64,000 nt of DNA, taken from the NCBI RefSeq assembly GCF_021390595.1, contig NZ_JAJEJR010000004.1, forward strand, positions 1 through 64,000, written 5' to 3'. The stretch is from Paraburkholderia sp. HP33-1 (GTDB lineage Bacteria > Pseudomonadota > Gammaproteobacteria > Burkholderiales > Burkholderiaceae). The position numbers were made by a program, and so were the translations under genes. Under the pieces are notes generated by a model that saw nothing but the letters and a program-made list of their open reading frames with translations, had not been told where the DNA came from and made no database searches. Below, in pieces: positions 1 to 7,590 of the stretch. The stretch's first letter is position 1. Each line of letters begins with the position of its first letter.

Positions 1-929
1 GCGCCTTTTTTCCCGCCTCCGATACTGATGATGGTATCGGGATGAAAGTCGCCGTCGGCAATGCCTCGTTCGCGGCCTGTGGCCACGATCTGGTACAACA
101 TGCCCAGCATGCCCATGATAAACATGGGCTCGTGGCGCCGATCGAGCAATTGGTCGATGAACCGGCCGAAATCGGCTTGTACGCGTTCGCTCCGTTCGCG
201 GCTTTCGTTCTGAAACGCCTCGATTTCGCTTGGCAGCGCGGTGCCGTCTGCGATCGCTCGTCGCATCCGTCCCATGCGCGTCATTTGCGCAGCACTCTGA
301 GGCACATCCGACATATAGTGAAGGTCGCCCGGCATCGCAATCGATTCAGCAAACTTGGCCATTCGTTCCGTGCCGGTATAAGAGCCGGAAGAAGGCGTCA
401 AGAGGAACACGGGATAACGCCGTGACGGATCACGCATACCGCTCGCGGCCCACCGAATGCCCTGCGCGAGCAGCCGCCATCCAAGTTCCCGGTCAACTTC
501 ACTTTGGTAAATGAACGATTGTTTGCCCGACGTTCCGCTCGAACTCATAACGTAGTGCCCATTGCGGCGCAGCTCGTTGATCCAGTCGTCGAGATCGCGA
601 ATCGCGTCATAGTCGAGTCCGTCGATCTTGCGCGTCGTGAGCGTCTGCAGCCACGCAGTGAGATGGCGCCATTTGCCCTGCTCGATGAATGAATCCGGAT
701 AGCTCTTATATACGGCGTCAGCGAAGAGCAATGGAACTGCATCGCTCATGCTCTGCACCTCGACGACGCCAGCTTCGCTGGCCCGTTTGTCCAGGATGCG
801 GATCTGCTGCCTTCGCTGTGCGAAGCGCTCGCCGACCGCCTGCAGTTGCATTGCATGGAGGTTTTCGGGGACATTGCGGAAAGGATCTGCAACGTCTGTG
901 AGCGGTAGTAGCGCAGAAAGGGCTTGCAT
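1..929 (-). CDS. LuxE-like acyl-protein synthetase (3' end beyond window)
   Basis: About 309 codons are visible before the reading frame runs off the left edge. The start MQALSALLPL and an adenylate-forming P-loop, SSSGTSGK near residue 128, match LuxE/acyl-protein synthetases, which adenylate a carboxylic acid and pass the acyl group to a partner. Its ATG overlaps the stop of the upstream LuxC-like gene as TGATG, which points to translational coupling and a two-component acid reductase. No luciferase (luxAB) or transferase (luxD) gene is visible, so a role in light production is unlikely. The natural acid substrate is unknown. The family call is fairly firm; the pathway is inference. Confidence 0.75.
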   Translation of the reverse strand, partial: MQALSALLPLTDVADPFRNVPENLHAMQLQAVGERFAQRRQQIRILDKRASEAGVVEVQSMSDAVPLLFADAVYKSYPDSFIEQGKWRHLTAWLQTLTTRKIDGLDYDAIRDLDDWINELRRNGHYVMSSSGTSGKQSFIYQSEVDRELGWRLLAQGIRWAASGMRDPSRRYPVFLLTPSSGSYTGTERMAKFAESIAMPGDLHYMSDVPQSAAQMTRMGRMRRAIADGTALPSEIEAFQNESRERSERVQADFGRFIDQLLDRRHEPMFIMGMLGMLYQIVATGRERGIADGDFHPDTIISIGGGKKG

Positions 930-2389
930 CACCGTGTCTCCTCCAGATTCGGACCGGCTTCTTCCGATACCCATTTCATGAAGCGATGGATTGGGAACAT
1001 GCCGTCATGGGGATAGCCGCCGACACCGTCGGAGATCGACTCGCCCAGCGCCACCATGCGCTGGACGCCGGCACATGCCAGCGCATCGCGTACCTCGGTC
1101 ACCCGGTGGGGCGGATAAATCCCGACCGTCTGCGTGGCGACGGTCGCGTGCCGGGCGCCATCGCGCAGACTTGTCACAGGAACAACGTTGACGGTCTTGC
1201 AAATGGGGTGGAAATCCACCATTTCGTCAGAACGAATGACGAGCCCCTTGCCGTTATAACCCCCGAATACACGATAAAGCGGCTCCATTTCACGCAGCAC
1301 GTCCACGGCCTCGCGAATGTCGGCGGGCACGAGCGGACCTTGACCGTCGCCGTACCGATAGTCTTCGCCAAGTGCGAGCGCGAGGTGCTCGCAGTAGCGG
1401 TCGGCATCGTCTTCATCGCCTTCGACGAATTGATACCGGCTCGCATTGCACGCGTCCTGATTGAACGACAGTACGTCGGCTGCACCCGCGCGTGCGACCT
1501 CGCGCAGTACTTCATCGGATGCAAATGCTTCACGGCCGATCAGCGAGATCGATACCTTTGGGTCGAACGCAACCAGTTCAAGGCCGGGTCCAGCGTAGCG
1601 CATCGCATGCCGAACTGCGCTCTCGCCGCCCCATACAACAATTTTGTCGAAGTACTGCGGACGATAAAGGATCGACTCGACGTTTTCATCCCCACCGCGC
1701 CAGTATGCGGCGGAAAACGATCTGGTGACCGGATGATCCGGGTCGATTTCGGCCATGGTGCGCAGGATTGCAGTGGCTGTGAAAAGATCGTTCGAAGGCA
1801 GCTTGAGCAGGTGAACGCCTTTCGTAAGCGCTGAGCGCATGACGGTCATGGCTGCCACCATCGGCGAATTGCCTGCGAGGATGTGGACGAGGCGCGGTGG
1901 AAACGCGCGCAGGCGACTCGGGCGTCCACGCAGAGTGCGTGCCACCCAACCGTCGACAAGGCGCGCGTCTCCAAGACTCACGCGCAGTTCGTCCTCGATC
2001 ACCTCACGTGCGAAAAGATTGGGAATGTCGCGATAGCAGTTTTCGAGGATCCGTCGCCCTAGCGGACTAACCTTGATCATCGATTCAAGCGCGGCCTGCA
2101 TCAGCGGATTGACATCGAGGTGCAAACGCGGCCCGAGCTCAACGAGAAAGTCGATGATCTTCGAGACAGGAACATCGAAAGCAGGGCCGGACTCAGCGCG
2201 CGGCCACACAAGATCGTCCAATTCGATCCTGGGCGTGCAAAAACCTTGCCCCAGATCACGCGAAACGTGTCTGATGGCGCATCCTGTGACGGTGCGCCCG
2301 CGGTACACGTGAGGAACCGGCAGTGGTGCGAGGTCGGACTCCGGCGCAGGTATCGCGCTTTGCTTTACCGTTGTTTCGGTGTGCTCCAT
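929..2389 (-). CDS. LuxC-like acyl-CoA/acyl-enzyme reductase
   Basis: The protein has about 486 residues, the usual size of LuxC-family NADPH-dependent acyl reductases, which reduce an enzyme-bound acyl thioester to an aldehyde. A likely nucleophile cysteine lies in the motif FNQDACNASR near residue 312, preceded by an aldehyde-dehydrogenase-like fold. The ATG at 2389 is preferred because AAGGAG stands 6 bases upstream; a TTG at 2395 is also open. The gene overlaps the LuxE-like gene by one base and lies 77 bases downstream of a MarR gene on the same strand. This suggests a regulator-reductase-synthetase unit that converts a carboxylic acid to an aldehyde. The substrate is not shown by the sequence. 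Confidence 0.8.
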   Translation of the reverse strand: MEHTETTVKQSAIPAPESDLAPLPVPHVYRGRTVTGCAIRHVSRDLGQGFCTPRIELDDLVWPRAESGPAFDVPVSKIIDFLVELGPRLHLDVNPLMQAALESMIKVSPLGRRILENCYRDIPNLFAREVIEDELRVSLGDARLVDGWVARTLRGRPSRLRAFPPRLVHILAGNSPMVAAMTVMRSALTKGVHLLKLPSNDLFTATAILRTMAEIDPDHPVTRSFSAAYWRGGDENVESILYRPQYFDKIVVWGGESAVRHAMRYAGPGLELVAFDPKVSISLIGREAFASDEVLREVARAGAADVLSFNQDACNASRYQFVEGDEDDADRYCEHLALALGEDYRYGDGQGPLVPADIREAVDVLREMEPLYRVFGGYNGKGLVIRSDEMVDFHPICKTVNVVPVTSLRDGARHATVATQTVGIYPPHRVTEVRDALACAGVQRMVALGESISDGVGGYPHDGMFPIHRFMKWVSEEAGPNLEETR

Positions 2390-2466
2390 GAACAACTCCT
2401 TTTCAGTAGCAGGTACCCGTCGACTTCGGCGCCGACGTTGTTCGATTCGGAGGTTGATATCGCCAG

Positions 2467-2964
2467 TCAGCTCAGGTTGGCGACCATCCGATCGAGCAGG
2501 GTTCGGACAGTGTCAACTTCATCGACCGCGAAGCCGCGAAGCTGGCGATTGCTCGTTTCGACGATGAGCGGCAGAGTCTCTCGCAGCAACTGGCGGCCAC
2601 TTGCCGTCAGTGCGAGCTCGACAGAACGTCTATCGGAAGTGCTACGGATCCGCTCGATCAATCCTCTTTTTTCGAGCGAATCGAGCTTGCGGGTCATGAT
2701 GCTGCCGTCAGCGAGAAGTATTCGGCACAAGGCGGTGGGTGTACGAGCACGCTCGTCGAACAGCGCTTTCAAAATTCCCCACTGTATTGCTGAAAGTTTG
2801 CTCGCAGCGAGCTTACGGTCGATTTCCGCGCCAAGCAGAAGATGAACCATGTTCATCTTGAACGCGACGCTCTCTTCAGTACGGTATTCGTTCGGAGCGA
2901 GCGTATGTGCGGGTTCGGCGCCAGCGATGGCCCTCTCAAGCGTGGGGAATTCGGGTAGGTTCAT
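2467..2964 (-). CDS. MarR family transcriptional regulator
   Basis: The protein has 165 residues with a central winged helix-turn-helix: LSAIQWGILKALFDE, a recognition helix around GSIMTRKLDSLEKRGL, and the wing RIRSTSDRRSVELALT. MarR proteins are usually dimeric repressors released by phenolic or acyl-CoA ligands. It sits at the head of the minus-strand unit that continues into the LuxC-like and LuxE-like genes and is divergent from the phosphotransferase gene, so it probably controls both directions. The shared upstream region carries TGCAAC half-sites that also occur in the large palindrome at 4220-4256. The ligand is unknown. Confidence 0.85.
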   Translation of the reverse strand: MNLPEFPTLERAIAGAEPAHTLAPNEYRTEESVAFKMNMVHLLLGAEIDRKLAASKLSAIQWGILKALFDERARTPTALCRILLADGSIMTRKLDSLEKRGLIERIRSTSDRRSVELALTASGRQLLRETLPLIVETSNRQLRGFAVDEVDTVRTLLDRMVANLS

Positions 2965-3126
2965 CGATTACCTGCAAAAGGAATTTTTGCGTTTGCAAGC
3001 AACTATATGCACGTCATTCAAAATATGCAACGCACGGATAGGTGTGGTTTTCCCCATGTTGCGACCTGAAGGCCGTCTGCGCGACGATGCGCACGCGTGC
3101 TTTATCCGCAATCTTCGGGAGGAACC
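2965..3126. promoter_or_regulatory. Divergent promoter region of the MarR unit and phosphotransferase gene
   Basis: This short AT-richer gap separates the MarR gene (minus) from the phosphotransferase gene (plus). It contains TGCAAC at 3026-3031 and a related GCAACTATATGC stretch around 2999-3010. The TGCAAC core recurs in the perfect palindrome at 4220-4256. Binding by the adjacent MarR protein is an inference from position and the shared half-site. Confidence 0.4.
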
Positions 3127-4215
3127 TTGTCTGAATCTGGTGTGATAAGTGACATGAGCTTGCCTGTCACTGTCGAGGCAGTGACGGCAGAGTGGCTTAC
3201 TTCGGCGCTCGGATTCCGATTCCCCCGCGTCGAAGTGCGCTCGTGCAAGCACGTGGATGTACTACCGGGCACGTCGACCAAGGTCCGCGTGGCTCTGGAG
3301 TACAACGACGCGGGTCATACGATGGGGCTGCCGTCGCGAATGATCGTGAAGGGCGGCTTTGAGGAACATAGTCCGTCGATGAAGGAGATGTATCGCAATG
3401 AAATGCGCTTTTATCGCGACATACTCCCGTTCGTAAACATGAACGCACCGAAATGTTTTTATGCCGGCGCTGATCCTGACGCCTGGCAGGCCGTCGTGGT
3501 GATGGAAGACCTGACCGAACGTAACGTTCAGTTTTGCCGTGCTCAACAATCTCAGCGTTACGAACAGGTGGCCTTGCGTCTGAGTGCGATGGCGCGATAC
3601 CACGCGCAAACGTGGAATAGCCGGGAATTCGACACTGGTGGTCGGCTTGAATGGGTCGGAGGGCGCTTTTCGGACTGGTCGTTGGAATACCAGAACCGCT
3701 ACCTCGAGCCGGATGTCTGGGCGCATTACGTATCGTTGCCAAGAGGAGCGGCAGTAAGCCGGTATCTGCACGATCGGGACTGGATGGTGGCGGCGCTCGG
3801 ACGCATTGCGCGCGAACATAAGCACAAACCGGTGTGTCTCATTCACGGCGATACGCACCTTGGAAATCTCTACGTCGAAGCTGACGGAGCACCAGGCTTT
3901 TTCGATGCTCAGGTTAGCCGCGCGCCCTGGAGCCTCGAGGTCGCTTACCACATAGGGTGCGCGCTCGATATCGAGGACCGCCGTTTGTGGGAGCGGTCGC
4001 TGCTTGAACACTATCTTTCGCAGTTGGCACTTAACGGCGTCAAAGCACCGGATTGGGACGAGGCGTGGGTCGACTATCGACGCGATCTCGCGTACGGATA
4101 CTTCATTTTTTCGATCAACGAAACGCGTTTCCAGACGGAGGCGGTGAACACGGCATATGCGGCACGCTTTGGTGCCGCATTGGTGGATCATGGCGCGGTG
4201 GGCAAATCAATCTGA
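3127..4215 (+). CDS. Phosphotransferase family protein (APH/choline kinase fold)
   Basis: The protein is about 362 residues with the kinase-like catalytic loop HGDTHLGNL (Brenner-type HGDxHxxN) followed by a metal-binding FDAQ stretch in place of the usual DFD/DWQ. These are hallmarks of the APH family, whose members in catabolic clusters phosphorylate small alcohols or are of unknown role. The TTG at 3127 is chosen because GGGAGG lies 4 bases upstream; GTG at 3142 and ATG at 3154 are alternatives. It is divergent from the MarR-LuxC-LuxE unit and followed by an SDR gene. The substrate is unknown; antibiotic resistance is not implied. Confidence 0.75.
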   Translation: MSESGVISDMSLPVTVEAVTAEWLTSALGFRFPRVEVRSCKHVDVLPGTSTKVRVALEYNDAGHTMGLPSRMIVKGGFEEHSPSMKEMYRNEMRFYRDILPFVNMNAPKCFYAGADPDAWQAVVVMEDLTERNVQFCRAQQSQRYEQVALRLSAMARYHAQTWNSREFDTGGRLEWVGGRFSDWSLEYQNRYLEPDVWAHYVSLPRGAAVSRYLHDRDWMVAALGRIAREHKHKPVCLIHGDTHLGNLYVEADGAPGFFDAQVSRAPWSLEVAYHIGCALDIEDRRLWERSLLEHYLSQLALNGVKAPDWDEAWVDYRRDLAYGYFIFSINETRFQTEAVNTAYAARFGAALVDHGAVGKSI

Positions 4216-4219
4216 TCCA

Positions 4220-4256
4220 AAGCCTATAATGCAACTAAAAGTTGCATTATAGGCTT
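4220..4256. promoter_or_regulatory. Perfect 17-bp-arm palindrome, probable operator
   Basis: The arm AAGCCTATAATGCAACT at 4220-4236 is followed by AAA and then its exact reverse complement at 4240-4256. It begins 4 bases after the phosphotransferase stop and 118 bases before the SDR start. No T-tract follows either side, which argues against a simple terminator, although the hairpin could act as one with Rho or as an mRNA end. The inner ATGCAACT-AAA-AGTTGCAT has the size of a MarR operator and shares its half-site with the MarR promoter region. Confidence 0.5.
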
Positions 4257-4373
4257 GACAAGACTAAGCTCGACTATCAGCAGCGTCCTGGCGAGTGACG
4301 GATTGAACGGTAACGCGTATCTGCTCGCTCGGCCGCTCCAGATGACGTTCGACATAAATCAACCAATTACAGC

Positions 4374-5192
4374 ATGCCCGCTCCGAGAATATTTCACCAA
4401 CGTTTAAGCGGCAAGATCGCGATCGTGACCGGCGCAGGGTCGCTCGGTCAGGGTTTTGGCACGGGCAAGGCAATTGCCTGTCTTTTTGCGGCGGAGGGCG
4501 CGTCTGTCTGTCTCGTCGATCAGCAATACGAGCGGGCAGCGGAAACGCTCGCGCTGATCACGGAAGCGGGCGGCAGCGCGTTCGTATCTACCGGCGATAT
4601 CACTGACGGCGCTATCTGTGCGCGCATTGTCGAAGAAACCGTTGAGCGGTATGGTGGTCTGGACATTCTCGTCAACAACGTCGGGGTCTCAGGCGCGCCG
4701 GGTCGGTTGCAGGATGTCGACGAGGTGTCCTGGGATCGCGTGATCGACGTCAATCTGAAGAGTGCGTTTTTGATGAGCCGAAGTGCGGTGTCGAAGATCG
4801 TGGCACGCGGAGGCGGGGCAATCGTCAATATCAGTTCGGTCGCGGGCATCCGCAGCCACGGGTCGGCGGCATATGGCTCGTCAAAGGCCGGAATGGTCGG
4901 TTTTACGCGTGAACTCGCGGTGATGTACGGCCGCGATCATGTTCGCGCCAACGCCATTGCTCCGGGGCATATTTTTACGCCGATGGTGCAGAGTATGCTT
5001 AGCGATAATGCTCGCGAACGCCGCCGCAAGATCGCACCACTTCCGTTGGAGGGGGATGCGTGGGACGTCGCAGCCGCCGCGCTGTTTCTCTCCAGCGATG
5101 AATCGCGATTCATTACCGGCACGTGCCTACCCGTGGACGGTGGTGTGACGGAAGTCGCGGCACTCGCGGCATACGATCTGGTTCAACAATAG
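4374..5192 (+). CDS. SDR family oxidoreductase
   Basis: This is a 272-residue classical short-chain dehydrogenase. It has the cofactor motif TGAGSLGQGFGTGKA near residues 19-33, the NNVG motif, an INISS segment and the catalytic YGSSK near residue 166, followed by the family's C-terminal TGTCLPVDGG. The glycine-rich loop is longer than the standard TGxxxGxG, with an insertion seen in some catabolic SDRs. Adjacent alcohol dehydrogenase and reductase genes suggest it oxidises or reduces an alcohol/ketone intermediate of the same pathway. No strong Shine-Dalgarno precedes the ATG, so the start is only moderately sure. Confidence 0.85.
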   Translation: MPAPRIFHQRLSGKIAIVTGAGSLGQGFGTGKAIACLFAAEGASVCLVDQQYERAAETLALITEAGGSAFVSTGDITDGAICARIVEETVERYGGLDILVNNVGVSGAPGRLQDVDEVSWDRVIDVNLKSAFLMSRSAVSKIVARGGGAIVNISSVAGIRSHGSAAYGSSKAGMVGFTRELAVMYGRDHVRANAIAPGHIFTPMVQSMLSDNARERRRKIAPLPLEGDAWDVAAAALFLSSDESRFITGTCLPVDGGVTEVAALAAYDLVQQ

Positions 5193-5276
5193 CGGTCGAT
5201 CTGTCGAATGTGTGCCTGGTCACCCGAAGCGGCTATTTGCGCGGAGCGTTCGGGGCGTCTTTTCTGGTAACTTAGC

Positions 5277-6233
5277 GTGGCTGAATTGACCCGCGTTACA
5301 GGAAACGGCACCTGTTTGGCGCTGGCACGGACCGTGAAGTTGCGCTCCATGCCAATCGCCGATTCGCTCGGCAACGCGTTTTTGCTATCCGACGAGCGGG
5401 GGTCTGAACCGATCGATAATCGCATGGGTGCTCGCAAGACTGCAGATTCGCTATTTGCCGCGTTAGCGGATGCTTCCCGACGACAACTGTTGACTCTGCT
5501 GAACGCGGGTGCGCGAAGCACAGCGGTACTGGCGCGTGAACTGAATATATCGCGTGCAGGAGTGACGGGGCACGTGAATGCGCTCGTCGAGGCTGGGTGG
5601 CTCGATGTCGCTTATGACGAGAATGGCGAGGCGTTCTATTCGAAGCGTTCTCAGGCCGAAGCCCAACTCCTGGCGGAATGCGTAGCGTTGCAGAAGCCCG
5701 AAGGTTCCGGGGCTTGCGATGCGTTGGACGAGAAGGCGGAGGCTTGGGCGCGCGAGTGGCCAACGGAAGACCCGAACGTCTATCTCATAGGGCAACGACT
5801 TCTACGACTGTCCGCCCACATCGATCGCGCACTCAAGGAAGCCGCCGCGAGTCAGGGCCTGCTTGCGGCCGAGCTGTTGCTGTTGGACACGCTTCTGGTT
5901 TCTGGGCCGCCGTACACCCAGTCTCCAACACAACTACAAAAACCACTGGCGATGACGCTCGGCGGCATCACGAAGTGTGTCAGCAGACTTGAACAGATGG
6001 GCTTAGTTGAGCGCATGCCGGATCCGGCGGATGGGCGTGGAATTCTTGTGCGAATGAAGTCGCACGCGCGCAAAGTTTTAAGGAATATTCTTCGTGAGAA
6101 GGAGTATGGAACCGACTGGGTCGCATCTAGTCACATGGCGCCTGAGCGGCGTGCGGCGCTCTCGATTTTGCTGCGAGAACTCCATCTCTTTGCGGACGCG
6201 GAAGCCGCACGTCGGTGTGTAGAGCGCGGCTGA
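5277..6233 (+). CDS. Dual winged-helix regulator (ArsR-like plus MarR-like)
   Basis: About 318 residues from a GTG start. Residues about 50-120 (DSLFAALADASRRQLLTLL, then LARELNISRAGVTGHVNALVEAGW) look like an ArsR-type winged helix. Residues about 185-290 (LLLLDTLLVSG, GGITKCVSRLEQMGLVERMPDPADGRG) look like a MarR domain. Single proteins with both folds are uncommon. The N-terminal 25 residues are poorly supported and ATG codons at 5349 and 5424 are alternatives; none has a good ribosome site. The next gene downstream heads the sulfonation operon and is preceded by a MarR-like palindrome, its most likely target. Confidence 0.75.
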   Translation: MAELTRVTGNGTCLALARTVKLRSMPIADSLGNAFLLSDERGSEPIDNRMGARKTADSLFAALADASRRQLLTLLNAGARSTAVLARELNISRAGVTGHVNALVEAGWLDVAYDENGEAFYSKRSQAEAQLLAECVALQKPEGSGACDALDEKAEAWAREWPTEDPNVYLIGQRLLRLSAHIDRALKEAAASQGLLAAELLLLDTLLVSGPPYTQSPTQLQKPLAMTLGGITKCVSRLEQMGLVERMPDPADGRGILVRMKSHARKVLRNILREKEYGTDWVASSHMAPERRAALSILLRELHLFADAEAARRCVERG

Positions 6234-6493
6234 TCTAGTTTCGGCGATCACCGCTGCGTTGACACAGACTGACTCATCGCATCGCAGCTAGCAATAAGCG
6301 CGCAAGACACACGACCAGTCTCCGGCCAGCGTTCTCAACCGGCCCTCTTCTCCCCATTTGTTGCCTCGGACGCATCCGGTGGCAATCGACCACTCCAGAA
6401 CAACGATGTGCTTCGGAGCGATAGCTCCGCGCCAACGCAATGGAGCGGGTGCTTTCTAGTGCTCTCTCGGTACAAATACCTGGACGAGCCACG

Positions 6494-6513
6494 ATACTTT
6501 CCTAGTAAAGTAT
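6494..6513. promoter_or_regulatory. MarR-like operator upstream of the sulfonation operon
   Basis: ATACTTTCCTAGTAAAGTAT is a 20-bp palindrome with one mismatched pair, centred on CTAG, ending 54 bases before the alcohol dehydrogenase start. It lies in a 334-base gap (6234-6567) in which nothing else was recognised. The form is typical of MarR/OhrR-type operators. The regulator immediately upstream, or the MarR at 2467-2964, is the natural candidate to bind it. Confidence 0.5.
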
Positions 6514-6567
6514 ATTTCAGGTGCTTGATGACGACCAGGACATTCACGTCAAACGGAGATCCGAGCG

Positions 6568-7590
6568 ATGAGGGCCGCATATTTCACGAGGGTAGGTTTG
6601 CCGATAGAAGTTAGGAGTGTTGCCGATCCTACTCCGGCATCTGGAGAAGTTGTGCTGAAGATTCACCGCTGCGGTATTTGCGGATCGGATCTTCACATGA
6701 CGGATGGACACGCGCCACATTTCACGCTCCCGGAAAATTCGACACTCGGTCACGAATTCGCCGGCGAGGTGATTGCCGTGGGAAAGGGTGTAGAGAAGCT
6801 GAAGATGGGCGATGCTGTTACGGCGCTGCCGTTCGTCGGATGTGGGCATTGTGCGACCTGTCTTTCAGGGAAGCCCAACTTTTGCGCGGAGTTCAAAGGT
6901 GCCGCCGCCGGTTTCGCGCAGTATGCAGTCGTTGCCGAGCGTGTAACGACCCGGCTCCCCAAGACGCTGAGCATGGAGGACGGCGCACTGATCGAACCGA
7001 TGGCGGTTGGCTTGCACGGCGTTGCGCTGGCAAAACTCCGGCCGGGCGCGAAAGTACTCGTGATTGGCGCGGGTCCAGTCGGGCTTGCAGCGACGTTCTG
7101 GGCTCGCCGCCTCGGTGCCGGACGCATCGTCGCGACCGCATCCTCCCGGCGTCGTGAAGCGCTTGCGCGGCAGATGGGCGCAGATGAGTTCGTGGTTCCG
7201 GAACAGGGGCAGGATCTTGCGGCGCTGGCTGGCGACGCTCTTAAAGGCCCACCAGACGTCGTTTTCGAGTGCGCAGGGCAGAAGGATCTGATTGCGCGGG
7301 CGATTCATTGCGTTAAGCCGCAGGGTGACGTCATAGTGCTCGGCTTCTGTACGGTGCTGGACCAATTTGTTCCCGCGGTTGCGGTGTGGAAGGAAGTGCG
7401 AATAAAGTTCGCTGTCACCTACAGCATGCACGAGTTCACTCACGTCGCAGACGTGTTCGACGCGGGTTGTGTCGAACCTCGGGCGATGATTACCGATCGC
7501 GTCTCTCTCGACGCGTTACCCGACGTGTTTGAAGCGCTGCGTGATCGCTCGACGCAATGCAAGGTAATGGTGAATCCGTGGCTGAGCTGA
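6568..7590 (+). CDS. Zinc-dependent medium-chain alcohol dehydrogenase
   Basis: The protein has 340 residues and the complete MDR zinc site: the catalytic cysteine C38 in CGICGSD, GHEFAG for the histidine/glutamate pair, and the structural zinc cluster CGHCATCLSGKPNFC. The Rossmann motif GAGPVGLAA follows. The enzyme oxidises a primary or secondary alcohol, or reduces an aldehyde, with NAD(P). ATG at 6568 has GGAGATCCGAGCG upstream. It is the first gene of a seven-gene operon ending with CysNC and overlaps the next gene, so it likely supplies or consumes the hydroxyl compound handled by the sulfotransferase. The substrate is unknown. Confidence 0.88.
   Translation: MRAAYFTRVGLPIEVRSVADPTPASGEVVLKIHRCGICGSDLHMTDGHAPHFTLPENSTLGHEFAGEVIAVGKGVEKLKMGDAVTALPFVGCGHCATCLSGKPNFCAEFKGAAAGFAQYAVVAERVTTRLPKTLSMEDGALIEPMAVGLHGVALAKLRPGAKVLVIGAGPVGLAATFWARRLGAGRIVATASSRRREALARQMGADEFVVPEQGQDLAALAGDALKGPPDVVFECAGQKDLIARAIHCVKPQGDVIVLGFCTVLDQFVPAVAVWKEVRIKFAVTYSMHEFTHVADVFDAGCVEPRAMITDRVSLDALPDVFEALRDRSTQCKVMVNPWLS

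Noticed and set aside
1..2395. Bioluminescence operon
   Set aside because: Only LuxC-like and LuxE-like genes are present, without luxAB or luxD, and neighbours are metabolic genes.
3262..4191. 309-residue frame antisense to the phosphotransferase gene
   Set aside because: No family signature; the opposite strand has clear kinase motifs. It is a high-GC shadow frame.
3127..4215. Aminoglycoside resistance gene
   Set aside because: The APH fold is shared by many small-molecule kinases, and the metabolic context and altered FDAQ motif give no support for drug resistance.
4220..4256. Ordinary Rho-independent terminator
   Set aside because: The hairpin is AT-containing and symmetrical but is not followed by a T-run on either strand; an operator or processing site fits better.
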